NCBI RefSeq assembly: GCF_005049285.1
Contig: NZ_SOSC01000016.1
Location: forward strand, 1 to 54,968
Direction of reading: 5' to 3'
From: Halorientalis salina
GTDB lineage: Archaea; Halobacteriota; Halobacteria; Halobacteriales; Haloarculaceae
Length of the DNA: 54,968 nucleotides
Position 1 is the first letter of the stretch; each line of letters opens with the position of its first letter. This document shows, one piece after another, positions 8,792 through 17,176 of the stretch. Position numbers and translations under genes: made by a program. The notes below the pieces were generated by a model that did not search any database, was not told the origin of the DNA, and saw only the letters and a program-made list of their open reading frames with translations.

Positions 8792-8905
8792 AGCAGGAGT
8801 ATGGACCCACGCCGCCAAGTCTTCACCCACCAGTGAATCGATCTGACCTCTCAGTGCCGAGACCGTTCCGAAACGTTACCCCTGTGTTCGTGGACGCTAC
8901 TGGGG

Positions 8906-9250
8906 ATGTCCGAGAACGACACAGACGTCGCGAAAGCGGCGGCCCAGTTCCACGAGGAGATTCCCCATCGATTCCAGGTGTCGCTGACCATGTCGATGGA
9001 GACGCGCGATGCGTTGCGAGCAGTACGCGATGCGATCAACGAGGAGTGTCCCGAGCGGGTGTTTACCACCGACGACGTGGTTCGATTCGCGCTTCAGGGG
9101 ACAGCCCGATATCACGCCCTCGCATCGAACGGGCGTCCGGATTCGGTCGAAGCCGACGAGGATGTGTTTCTGCCACTCTCGGCAGTCGTTCGGGAGGCGC
9201 TCGAAGCGAACGTGAACGACGGCAACTCGGCCACCAAGCCGAGTGGATGA
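8906..9250 (+). CDS. Small acidic protein, possible ribbon-helix-helix-like regulator
   Basis: 114 residues from ATG 8906. A beta-like segment RFQVSLTMSMETRDALRAVRDAI precedes helices TTDDVVRFALQGTARYHAL, a layout resembling a small DNA-binding RHH/CopG-type core flanked by acidic tails. I cannot name a family. It is divergent from yqeC, with 114 bp between their starts, and lies immediately before the TnpB element. The proteins encoded at 22906 and 30455 have a broadly similar plan (short strand, then DALxxLxD-type helix and a GL-rich helix). Confidence 0.55.
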   Translation: MSENDTDVAKAAAQFHEEIPHRFQVSLTMSMETRDALRAVRDAINEECPERVFTTDDVVRFALQGTARYHALASNGRPDSVEADEDVFLPLSAVVREALEANVNDGNSATKPSG

Positions 9251-9340
9251 CGAGTCGTCCGTGAAACCGACGGCTCGTGGGTGGGCGGAGGCTCCTACCT
9301 GTAACAGCGAGAGAGTCCCCCCTTCCCGCGAGGGACGAGC

Positions 9341-9364
9341 GTTCCGACACACTGCTGTCGGAAC
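9341..9364. repeat. Perfect 9-bp inverted repeat upstream of tnpB
   Basis: GTTCCGACA (9341-9349), a 6-nt loop CACTGC, then TGTCGGAAC (9356-9364). It sits about 160 bp upstream of the tnpB start. IS200/IS605 elements carry subterminal hairpins that are recognised as single strands at the left end, so this is the best candidate for the left-end structure. The exact transposon boundary cannot be fixed without an empty site. Confidence 0.6.
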
Positions 9365-9519
9365 CTAGGACTGAGCAGGCTGGGTGTGAATCGCGTAAGC
9401 TCCTGTGAGAAACCGCCGCATCACTGCCGATCGTGAGTCTCCACCACCCGTCGCGAGTTCTACTTTCACTGCGGGTGGCTGCCCTTTGATACACGCCGCG
9501 TTGAACGGGAAACTGTCCG

Positions 9520-10866
9520 ATGAAACGCTCCAACACGTTCGCCGTGCGTCCGCTCTCCGAAACGGGAGAGCAGGTGCTACGGGACCTGTTGGACGCGTCC
9601 GCCGCGCTCTGGAACGAAGTCAACTACCAACGCCTCATGCGGTACAATGACGAAGACGGCTTCGAAGGTGACGTGTGGGACGCCGACACCGGTCACCTCG
9701 AAGGCAAGTACAAAGGCAATCTTGGTGCGTCCACCGCCCAACAGGTGATCCGCAAGAACAGCGAAGCGTGGCGCGGATTCTTCCGAAACAAGGACAAGTA
9801 TTACGACGAGCCGAACACGTCGGTCACGGACCACCCCAACCCGCCGGGGTTCCGCGGCAACGAAGATGAAGGCCGCGTTCTCAAGACCGTCATTCGCAAC
9901 ACATCCTACACCGTCGAATGGGGCGACCGTTCCCGGCTCGAGATACTGGTCGGGAGCGAATTGAAGGACCGATACGACCACACCGGACGACTCCGCCTGG
10001 AGATCGCCGGCGACCCGAACTGGCCCGAGTACGACAAACAGGGCCGCCTTGATCTGTGGTACGACGAGACTGACAGCACCTTCAGAGCTTCGCAGCCCGT
10101 GACTATTACTGATGCACGGGACACTCCACTGGCCGACCACAAGGCCGCTCTGGACATCGGTGCGAACAACCTCGTCGCCTGCACCACCACGACCGGCGAG
10201 CAATACCTGTACGAAGGCCGGCAGTTGTTCAAACGTTTCCGTGAGACGACGCGGGAAATCGCCCGGTTGCAGGCCAAATTACCGGAAGACCAAGACAGCA
10301 GCGAGCGCATCCGATGCTTGTACCGGAAGCGGACTCGACGTCGCGATCATGCCCAAGAAGCGTTGTGTCGCGATCTACTGGAACGCTTGTACACCGAAGG
10401 TGTCGATACGGTGTACGTCGGTGGGTTGACCGACGTGCTTGATACGCACTGGTCTGTTGAGACGAACGCCAAGACGCACAACTTCTGGGCGTTCCTGCAG
10501 TTCACGAAGCGATTGATGTGTACCGCCGAGGAATACGGCATCTCGGTCGAAGTCCGGTCGGAAGCGTGGACCACCCAAGAGTGCCCACATTGCGGGTCGA
10601 CAGACCGAACGACACGGCATCAGGACACACTCACCTGTCCGTGTGGATTCGAGGGTCACGCCGATCTCACGGCATCGGAGACGTTCCTAGAGCGGCACAC
10701 CGAGAAGGCAGTCAGGCGGATGGCACCGCCCGTGCGGTTCGAGTGGGACAACCACGACTGGTTGGTGTCACCACGCTCTCACGAAAGTCCCAAAGAACGG
10801 CGCACAGACCCGAGTACTGTCCACCACAGCGGGAATGTTGCCTCCGGCGAGTCCCGAAGCGGCTGA
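9520..10866 (+). CDS. tnpB: TnpB RNA-guided endonuclease, atypical RuvC-II
   Basis: 448 residues from ATG 9520. A long N-terminal recognition part is followed by Ruv[10 protein letters not shown] (Asp212), a segment YVGGL at 299-303 where RuvC-II normally has a Glu (x-x-E-D/N-L), a zinc ribbon CPHC...CPCG (Cys355, 358, 373, 375), and Ruv[12 protein letters not shown] (Asp382). TnpB is a transposon-encoded nuclease guided by an omega RNA made from the element's 3' end. The RuvC-II Glu is missing at its usual position; an alternative acidic residue such as Glu348 just before the ribbon might replace it, or the protein may be nuclease-inactive. The C-terminal ~45 residues beyond the ribbon overlap the presumed guide-RNA-coding part. 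Confidence 0.93.
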   Translation: MKRSNTFAVRPLSETGEQVLRDLLDASAALWNEVNYQRLMRYNDEDGFEGDVWDADTGHLEGKYKGNLGASTAQQVIRKNSEAWRGFFRNKDKYYDEPNTSVTDHPNPPGFRGNEDEGRVLKTVIRNTSYTVEWGDRSRLEILVGSELKDRYDHTGRLRLEIAGDPNWPEYDKQGRLDLWYDETDSTFRASQPVTITDARDTPLADHKAALDIGANNLVACTTTTGEQYLYEGRQLFKRFRETTREIARLQAKLPEDQDSSERIRCLYRKRTRRRDHAQEALCRDLLERLYTEGVDTVYVGGLTDVLDTHWSVETNAKTHNFWAFLQFTKRLMCTAEEYGISVEVRSEAWTTQECPHCGSTDRTTRHQDTLTCPCGFEGHADLTASETFLERHTEKAVRRMAPPVRFEWDNHDWLVSPRSHESPKERRTDPSTVHHSGNVASGESRSG

Positions 10867-10883
10867 GACTCCCACGGAGGAAA

Positions 10884-10903
10884 CCGCGCCCTTCAGGGCG
10901 CGG
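10884..10903 (+). ncRNA. Right-end hairpin and probable 3' part of the omega RNA
   Basis: CCGCGCCC (10884-10891), loop TTCA, GGGCGCGG (10896-10903), then GAGGATGT. A GC-rich hairpin directly after tnpB and just inside the right end is the standard position of the omega (reRNA) scaffold, with the guide being the sequence immediately beyond the element. Here that guide would be read from the last bases of the formamidase gene, antisense to it (starting about 10911: TAGTGGATCGTCGGTGATCG). The 5' extent of the RNA is not determined. Confidence 0.55.
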
Positions 10904-10909
10904 AGGATG

Positions 10910-12178
10910 TCATAGTGGATCGTCGGTGATCGCAACCTGCCCGCGGTCCCGGGACTGGTCGAGCCCGTCGGGACTGACGTCGAACTCGAACACGTCCTTG
11001 GGTACCGCGAGGGTCGAACACGCGTTCGGGATGTCGACCACCCCGCTCTGTCGTCCCTCGACCGGGACCGTCCCGAGGATCATGTACGCCTGTTCGCGGG
11101 TGTAGCCGAACTTCTCTAGGTAGTCGATGGCTCGCAGACAGGCCTGGCGGTACGCGACGTGGGAATCGATGTAGTGTTGCTCGCCCTCCTCGTCGACGGA
11201 GTAGCCCTCGAAGACGACGTAGTCGCTGAAGTCCGGGCCGCGATGCCCGGGCTCGAAGATCGGATGCGAAATCCCGTGTTTGTCCATCCCGTCCTTGACG
11301 AGTTCGAATTTCAGGTCGACGTACCCGGCCATCTCGATGGCCCCGCAGAACGTGATCTCCCCGTCGCCCTGCGAGGCGTGCAGGTCTCCGATACCGAACT
11401 TCGCGCCCTCGACGAACACCGGGAAGTAAATGGTCGAGCCGAGCGAGAGGTCCTTGATGTCGCAGTTGCCACCGTGTTCCCGCGGTGGCACGGTCCGCGC
11501 CCCTTCTTCGGCGATCCGGTCCGCTTCGTCGCCACTCGCCTCGCCCGGCTGTGCGCCTTCGGGCGTCGGGGGCGACGCGACCGGCGGTTCCGATTCGCCC
11601 GTCGGGTGATCCGGGATCGAACTCGGGTCTTCCTCGTGTTGCTCGATGAGTTTTGCCTCGCGCTGAGTCCACTCTTCCAGGAGGTCCTGGGAGGGTGCCG
11701 TCCCGATGAGCCCGGGATGGATCTTCCCCTCGTAGTACACGTCCGGGATGTGCCGCGAGGAGACGTAGGTTCCGTCGAGATCCCAGATCGATTTTGCGGC
11801 GTCGGGGAAGTGATCGGTCAGGAACCCGCCACCGTTTTGCTGTGAGAAGATGCCGTTGAACCCGAACTCCCACCGGTCGTTCAGCGCCCCGATGTCCAGT
11901 AGCGTGACCTTCAGCAGGTCCCCGGGTTCGGCGTTCGACACCTCCACCGGACCGCTCAGGTAGTGAACCTGATTCAGGTCGACGTCGCGCACCTCGTTGG
12001 CGTTGTCGTTGTCCTGTATCTGTCCGCCCGTCCAGTCGAGACATTCGAGCCGGACCGTATCACCTGGCTCGGCGGTGACGACCGATTCGATCTCCGGATG
12101 CCATCGATTGAACGGGTTCGCCCCCGGCTGTTCGTCCGGCGGGCTGTCCACGTCTACTTCGAAGTGTACTTCGGGCAT
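10910..12178 (-). CDS. fmdA: Formamidase/acetamidase family amidohydrolase, copy 2
   Basis: 422 residues from ATG 12178 (MPEVHFEVDVDSPP). It shares the complete core with copy 1: LSGPVEVSNAEPGDLLKV, SRHIPDVYYEGKIHPGLIGTAPS, REHGGNCDIKDLSLGSTIYFPVF, LHASQGDGEITFCGAIEMAGY and YTREQAYMILG. The two diverge most in the acidic linker of residues ~180-225 and in the C-terminus. Same predicted reaction: formamide or acetamide to acid plus ammonia. The stop codon TGA (10912-10910) touches the right end of a TnpB element, so the native 3' flank has been replaced or displaced. It is downstream of and parallel to the formate dehydrogenase gene, with a 186-bp gap that leaves room for its own promoter. Confidence 0.92.
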   Translation of the reverse strand: MPEVHFEVDVDSPPDEQPGANPFNRWHPEIESVVTAEPGDTVRLECLDWTGGQIQDNDNANEVRDVDLNQVHYLSGPVEVSNAEPGDLLKVTLLDIGALNDRWEFGFNGIFSQQNGGGFLTDHFPDAAKSIWDLDGTYVSSRHIPDVYYEGKIHPGLIGTAPSQDLLEEWTQREAKLIEQHEEDPSSIPDHPTGESEPPVASPPTPEGAQPGEASGDEADRIAEEGARTVPPREHGGNCDIKDLSLGSTIYFPVFVEGAKFGIGDLHASQGDGEITFCGAIEMAGYVDLKFELVKDGMDKHGISHPIFEPGHRGPDFSDYVVFEGYSVDEEGEQHYIDSHVAYRQACLRAIDYLEKFGYTREQAYMILGTVPVEGRQSGVVDIPNACSTLAVPKDVFEFDVSPDGLDQSRDRGQVAITDDPL

Positions 12179-12364
12179 TGGTATCCTGGGCTGGAGTGCC
12201 CAAGAAAGACGATTCCACGAACGAACCATTAAACACTATGAAAGATTATTAAGGTTAGGTACGGTATCGGTCAAACAGTTTGCACTCCCGATTTCGACAG
12301 CCGTGTCGAAAAACGGCAATTCGACCGCCGAGCCGTCGGCGTATCCCGCCGGGGCGGGCCCGGC

Positions 12365-14482
12365 TTAGTCGTCTGCGCCGGCTTCGGATTGACTGGGTTC
12401 GATACCGACCTCGATCTCGGCGGCCGCAGCCTTGTACTCCGGAATTTTCGCGCGTTCGTCGAGCACGTCGTTCGTGAGCACGTTCGCGGAGGCGGCCGCG
12501 AAGTGCGGTGTCGTCCAGACGACGCCTTCCTTGATGTCGTCGGTGACGTGCGCGGTGAGCGTGATTTCGCCGCGACGCGATTTGAGGGTTACCTCGTCCT
12601 CGTCCTCGACGCCGTAGCGCTCGGCGTCCGCCGGGTGGATGTCGACGAAGTTCTCGGGATGCTGGCGGTTCAGCGTTGGCGACCGGGTGCTCATCGTTCC
12701 GGTGTTGTAGTGCTCGATGAGTCGCGCCGTCGTGAGGACGAGCGGGTACTCCTCGTCGGGCACCTCGGCCGGCGGCTGGTGACTCACGCCTTCGATGTGT
12801 CCCAGGCCGCTGGGCGTGGTGAACTCGTCCTCGTAGAGGTACGGGTCGCCCTCGTCGCCGAGTTCGTAGCAGGGCCAGTGCAGCCCTTCCTCGCCGAGCA
12901 GGTCGTAGGTCATCCCGTGGTAGCTGGGACACACCTGCCGCAGTTCCTCGAACACCGCTTCGGGCTCGGAGAAGTCGAACCCCGCGTCTTCACCGAACAG
13001 ACGAGTGCCCACCTCGGCGACGATGTCGAGGTCGTGTCTGGTGTTCTCGTGGACCTTCTCGACGGGGCGCATCAACTGGACGCGGCGGTCGGTGTTGGTG
13101 ACCGTGCCGCCGCGTTCGGCCCACGACGTCGCCGGCAGGACCACGTCGGCCAACTCAGCCGTCTCGGTCAGGAAGATGTCCTGTGCGACCATGAACTCGA
13201 GCTTCTGGAGTCGCTCGGCGACTTCGGTGGCATCGGGTTCGCTCATCACGGGGTTTTCGCCCATGACGTACAACCCGTGGACGGTGTCACCAGCCGCCAT
13301 CGAGATCTCGACGTTGGTCAGCCCCGGTTCCGGCGGGATCTCGAAGCCCCACACCTCTTCGACGGAGCGGCGCGCGGCGTCGTCGTCCACGTTCTGGTAG
13401 CCCGGCAGGACGTTCGGCATCGCGCCGACGTCACAGGTGCCCTGGACGTTGTTCTGGCCACGAAGCGGGTTGACGCCCGTGCCGGGGCGGCCGAGGTTCC
13501 CCGTCATGAGTGCCAGGTTGATTTCGTTCTGCACGTTGTCGACGCCGCAACTGTGCTGGCTCATCCCCATCCCGGTGAAGATGGCCGCGTTCTCCGCCGT
13601 GGCGTACTTTTCGGCGGCGTCCTCGATGTCTGCCAGCGGGACGCCGCAGGTCTCCGCCGCCTCCTCCTTGTCGAAGCCTTCGAGCGTCGCTTTCAGGTCC
13701 TCGAACCCTTCCGTGCGCTGCTCGATGAACTCCTCGTCGACCCAGTCGTTCTCCAGGACGGTTTTGAGGACGATATTGAGCAGCGGGATGTCCGTCCCGG
13801 GCTTCACCTGGAGGTGCATGTGGCGCTCGGTTCCCTCGATGTCGAACGACTCGGTCGTCTTGTTCGCGTGCGGGTCGACCTGGATGACCGTTGCCCCGTC
13901 GATGACTGCCTGGCGGAAGTGCTGGCTGTTCGCGATCGGGTGCTGTTCGGCCGGGTTGGCACCCTGTATCCAGAACACGTCGGCCTTCGCCCCCAGGTCC
14001 TCCATGCTGTTGGTCATCGCGCCGGCGCCGAGGCTTCGACGCAGGGCCCACACCGTCGAGGCGTGACACATCCGGGTGCAGTTGTCGACGTTGTTGGTCC
14101 CGTATCGACGAGCGAGTTTCTGAAAGAGGTAGTTCTCCTCGTTCATGATCTTCGAGGAGCCGAAAAAGCCCATCGCTTCCGGCCCGTGTTCCTCGCGTAT
14201 CCGACCGAGTTCGTCGACGACGCGCCCGAGCGCCTCGTCCCAGGTGGCCTCACGGAACTCCCCGTCCTCTTTGATGAGCGGATCGGTCAACCTGTCCTCG
14301 TGGTCGACGACCTCTGTCGCTGCGCCGCCTTTGATACAGATCCGTCCCTCGTTGACCGGGGCGTCACCCCACGGCATGAATCGCATGTCTCCCGGCTCCT
14401 CGCCCGGTTTGACCTGAATCCCACAGCCGACGCCGCAGTACGGACAGATCGTCTTGACTGGATCTTGGTTTTTCTCTGACAT
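12365..14482 (-). CDS. fdhA: Molybdopterin-dependent formate dehydrogenase, catalytic subunit
   Basis: 705 residues from ATG 14482. An N-terminal [4Fe-4S] motif CPYCGVGC...RICIKGG uses Cys13, 16, 20 and 49. The metal ligand is a cysteine at 139 in CTRMCHAST, followed by the His140 that is typical of formate dehydrogenases (a Cys, not selenocysteine, enzyme). Further family motifs are GANPAEQHPI, GMGMSQHSCGVDNV, LRGQNNVQGTCDVGAMP and the C-terminal cofactor-cap domain LTTARLIEHYNTGTMSTRSP. It oxidises formate to CO2 in the cytoplasm. No ferredoxin-like, diaphorase or membrane subunit lies beside it, so the electron acceptor is unknown. It is divergent from the gene at 14658. Confidence 0.93.
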   Translation of the reverse strand: MSEKNQDPVKTICPYCGVGCGIQVKPGEEPGDMRFMPWGDAPVNEGRICIKGGAATEVVDHEDRLTDPLIKEDGEFREATWDEALGRVVDELGRIREEHGPEAMGFFGSSKIMNEENYLFQKLARRYGTNNVDNCTRMCHASTVWALRRSLGAGAMTNSMEDLGAKADVFWIQGANPAEQHPIANSQHFRQAVIDGATVIQVDPHANKTTESFDIEGTERHMHLQVKPGTDIPLLNIVLKTVLENDWVDEEFIEQRTEGFEDLKATLEGFDKEEAAETCGVPLADIEDAAEKYATAENAAIFTGMGMSQHSCGVDNVQNEINLALMTGNLGRPGTGVNPLRGQNNVQGTCDVGAMPNVLPGYQNVDDDAARRSVEEVWGFEIPPEPGLTNVEISMAAGDTVHGLYVMGENPVMSEPDATEVAERLQKLEFMVAQDIFLTETAELADVVLPATSWAERGGTVTNTDRRVQLMRPVEKVHENTRHDLDIVAEVGTRLFGEDAGFDFSEPEAVFEELRQVCPSYHGMTYDLLGEEGLHWPCYELGDEGDPYLYEDEFTTPSGLGHIEGVSHQPPAEVPDEEYPLVLTTARLIEHYNTGTMSTRSPTLNRQHPENFVDIHPADAERYGVEDEDEVTLKSRRGEITLTAHVTDDIKEGVVWTTPHFAAASANVLTNDVLDERAKIPEYKAAAAEIEVGIEPSQSEAGADD

Positions 14483-14657
14483 AGTTTTCCCCGGGGATGT
14501 CGCGGGTTCGCCCGCAACGTGTACTCGAAAAAGCCACCGCACGAGTATGAGTGTTTTTAACAAACACGGTAACCTTCCGGATCGAATATCCGTTTCCCAC
14601 GCTGGAACTCCCGAATCCGGCACAAAGCACAGGGAGGCAGGGGCGGTAGAGAGCCGT

Positions 14658-15236
14658 ATGGACCTGACTCGTTCGATCGTGACATCCCGGGCGGCGGAAT
14701 ACAGGGAGGAAGAACCGCTCTACTCCGTCGAGCATGAGGCCCTCGACGTGTTCCCCGCGATGTTCTCGGAGGGACGGTTCGGCTGGCGTGATGCGGAATG
14801 GGTCGTACGCTGGTACTACCGGCGGTTCCTCGGCGAGTTTCCCCACGACGAGCGACAGGCCGTCGAGGACCGGTTCGGTGACAACGACTTCGAGACCGTC
14901 CGCAGTGTGATCGACGCGACCGTTGCGGCCGACGATCCGACCGCGAAGGTGGAACGACTAACCGACCTCGAAGGCGTCGACGTTCCGGTCGCATCGGCGT
15001 TTCTCATGTTCATCGATCCCGAATCGTTCGTCGTCGTCGGTGAACGCGAGTGGACGGTGTTGTTCCGGGCCGACGAGCTGGAGCGTCCCTTCCCCGACCC
15101 GCCGTCGGGTTCGGAGTACGTGACCTATCTCGATACCTGTCGGCAGTTGGCTGACCGTTTCGACTGTGACCTCTGGACGCTGTACATGGCTCTCTGGCGG
15201 TCGTGGACGGTCGAATACGCCGAAGCTACTCGGTGA
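14658..15236 (+). CDS. Protein with a helix-hairpin-helix-like segment, function unknown
   Basis: 192 residues from ATG 14658 (MDLTRSIVTSRAAEYREEE). The stretch LEGVDVPVASAFLMFIDPESFVVVGEREW resembles the hairpin and following helices of HhH-GPD-like proteins (usually GVGPxxASAxLxFxxPxxYPVxDxR), but the catalytic Lys/Asp of base-excision glycosylases are not evident. Flanking segments are Trp/Tyr-rich helices (DAEWVVRWYYRRFLGEF, CDLWTLYMALWRSW). Its stop is 6 bp from the end of the AOR-like gene on the other strand. I do not assign a function. Confidence 0.65.
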   Translation: MDLTRSIVTSRAAEYREEEPLYSVEHEALDVFPAMFSEGRFGWRDAEWVVRWYYRRFLGEFPHDERQAVEDRFGDNDFETVRSVIDATVAADDPTAKVERLTDLEGVDVPVASAFLMFIDPESFVVVGEREWTVLFRADELERPFPDPPSGSEYVTYLDTCRQLADRFDCDLWTLYMALWRSWTVEYAEATR

Positions 15237-15242
15237 CAACGG

Positions 15243-17018
15243 TCACGAGCCGCTATCGTCCGCACCGACGGGCGTGTCGTCGTCGACGACCGCCAGAAGG
15301 TCGAGCCGGTCCAGCGTCCCAGTGGTGGGACGCCCTGCTTCGTCCCACCTGCGGGCGTCGTAGTAGGCTTCCAGCATCGCTTCGAAGGTAGCGGGATCGA
15401 TCCCCCGCTCGTTGGAGTGCCTGTCGCCGACCGCTTCGGTGAACACGGCCGGCAGTTCGTCGTCCGCCCGGCTGAATCCCTCTCGGAGGTTGAACAGTCG
15501 CGTCAGGTTCCAGATGCGCTCACCGACTCGCTGGAGGTCCGCCGGCACTGGTGCTCCCACTGCCCGGAGCCACTCCTCGCCCAGATCGTCGAGCACCGAG
15601 CCCAGGAAATCGTCGGCGACGAGACTCCAGAGGACCGAACTGGTGTCCTGTTCGACGATCACGGCCGTCGCGGCACGGGCTGGATTCCAGGCCCCGGAAT
15701 CCAGCGGCTCGCGCTCGATCGGCCGACTTCGGCGGTGGCAGGCTCCTCGGTCGCTCGTCGCGTAGGCCAGCGCCATGCTGGCGGCCGCACGGGGATCGTA
15801 GGACGGAACCTCCATCCCCTTCACCGTGGGAATCCGATCCTCGACGCCCAGAGTGGCTGCGGCTGCTTCGACGCCGAGCGCAAGACTTTCTCCGAGTTCC
15901 GTTCGACGGGTCGCGATCTCCTCTAGTAGCTCTCGGACAGCGGCGGTGTCTCCGAACGAGAGATCCCGATCCAACACACCTTCCTGACTCGCCAGGACGG
16001 CCAGGGCCACGGCGTTGCCGGCGCTGATTACGTCTATCCCGGCGCGATCACACGCCTCGCCGAGCGCTACGACAGCGTCGAACTCGTCGATCCCGAGCGT
16101 CGCGCCGAGCGTCATCTGTGTTCCACCCCGAGGCACGGTTTCGCCCTCCGCTGTCCGTATCTTGAACCCGCCGGGAACTGCATCGGTGTTCCGCTCGCGG
16201 TCGGTAGCGGCGTCACGGGCGGTTTCGATTCCGATGTCGTCCGTCCCGTCGAACTGCCGTTCCTGCCACCCGCGAGTGGCCAGGCCTCCCACCTCGTTGG
16301 CGAAATCGGCTGATTCGAGGGTCTCGCTCGCGGCTTGCCAGCGGCCGACAGGAGCTTTGGCGAACCGCTCGGCGCAGGCCTCGCGGAGGTCCCCCAGTCC
16401 GGACGGTGACTCGCCACGAGCCACGACCGCTTTCAGGTATTTGCTTCCCATGACTGCCCCGGCCCCACCCCGACCCGCGTGGTGGTCGCCGCCGTCGGTC
16501 GCGATCGTTGCATATCGGACTCGGTGTTCCCCCGCGGGGCCGATACAGGCGACCGCGGCGTCGGGGAAGCGCTCACACGTTTCCACAGTGTCCTCTCCCC
16601 AGAGATCGCTGACTGACTCGACCCGGACCGCACCGTCTTCGACGACGATGGACACGGGTTCGTCGGCACTGCCAGTGACCAGCAGCCCCATGTGCTCGCC
16701 CAGCGCGCCAGCGAGTGCTCCGGGGAAGGTCCCACCGGCGTACGAATCGAGGAAGGTTCCGGTGAGTGGCGACTTCGTGATCGCCGCGTATCGCTGTTCG
16801 CCCGGTAGATACCCAGTCAGTGGACCGAGCATGAACAACAGCACGTTCTCCGGTCCCAGCGGATCGGTTCCCGCATCGAGTTCCTCGTAGAGATATCTCG
16901 CACCGAGGCCCTTGCCACCGACGAACTGTCGCTGCCATCCCTCCGGAATGGGCTCGCTTTCGGACGTCCGCGCTCGGAGATCGACTCGCACGAGTCGACT
17001 GGGTGTCGACCGTCGCAT
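15243..17018 (-). CDS. aor: Aldehyde:ferredoxin oxidoreductase homolog lacking Fe-S cysteines
   Basis: 591 residues from ATG 17018. AOR features are clear: N-terminal FVGGKGLGARYLYEEL, LGPLTGYLPGEQRYAAITKSPLTG, DSYAGGTFPGAL, and GRGGAGAVMGSKYLKAVVARG (~183-202), which contribute to the bis-pterin tungsten site. Normally four Cys bind a [4Fe-4S] cluster: C-x2-C-x3-C near residue 288 and one near 494. Here the first region (~272-286) reads TDRERNTDAVPGGFK and the second reads VEQDTSSVLWSL, both cysteine-free. The five cysteines elsewhere do not form the motif. The protein may be cluster-free and use a different electron route, or may have lost catalysis. It converges with the HhH-like gene and is divergent from the alcohol dehydrogenase. 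Confidence 0.88.
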   Translation of the reverse strand: MRRSTPSRLVRVDLRARTSESEPIPEGWQRQFVGGKGLGARYLYEELDAGTDPLGPENVLLFMLGPLTGYLPGEQRYAAITKSPLTGTFLDSYAGGTFPGALAGALGEHMGLLVTGSADEPVSIVVEDGAVRVESVSDLWGEDTVETCERFPDAAVACIGPAGEHRVRYATIATDGGDHHAGRGGAGAVMGSKYLKAVVARGESPSGLGDLREACAERFAKAPVGRWQAASETLESADFANEVGGLATRGWQERQFDGTDDIGIETARDAATDRERNTDAVPGGFKIRTAEGETVPRGGTQMTLGATLGIDEFDAVVALGEACDRAGIDVISAGNAVALAVLASQEGVLDRDLSFGDTAAVRELLEEIATRRTELGESLALGVEAAAATLGVEDRIPTVKGMEVPSYDPRAAASMALAYATSDRGACHRRSRPIEREPLDSGAWNPARAATAVIVEQDTSSVLWSLVADDFLGSVLDDLGEEWLRAVGAPVPADLQRVGERIWNLTRLFNLREGFSRADDELPAVFTEAVGDRHSNERGIDPATFEAMLEAYYDARRWDEAGRPTTGTLDRLDLLAVVDDDTPVGADDSGS

Positions 17019-17113
17019 CTAGCCGACTCAGTGCGGTAGTAGGGAAAAACCTGTCTCAGGTCGGTTCACTGGCAATTCGCCGCCGTACGGACGACCCCTT
17101 GGCCCCTCTATAT

Positions 17114-17132
17114 GTAACAATTAATCAGTTAC
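17114..17132. promoter_or_regulatory. Inverted repeat in the aor/alcohol-dehydrogenase divergent promoter region
   Basis: GTAAC (17114-17118), nine AT-rich bases, GTTAC (17128-17132), next to a TATA-like TCTATATGTAA starting at 17107 and 45 bp before the alcohol dehydrogenase start. The symmetry and position suggest an operator for a dimeric regulator. The half-site is short, so this is tentative. Confidence 0.35.
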
Positions 17133-17176
17133 GAATATGGCGCTGAACGTGGACCCTTCTAGTGGATTGATACCAA

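Larger units (their letters stand above)
9341..10909 (+). mobile_element. Solo-tnpB IS200/IS605-family element
   Basis: The element is made of the left hairpin at 9341-9364, one tnpB gene (9520-10866) and the right hairpin at 10884-10903 followed by GAGGATGT. No tnpA (HUH Y1 transposase) is present, so it could move only with a transposase supplied elsewhere. The left boundary may extend upstream to about 9260. The right boundary falls at or next to the stop codon of the neighbouring formamidase gene. Confidence 0.7.

Noticed and set aside
12389-14479. Long open frame of about 700 codons opposite the formate dehydrogenase
   Set aside because: It is the antisense shadow of a high-GC gene with strong codon bias; its product has no domain.
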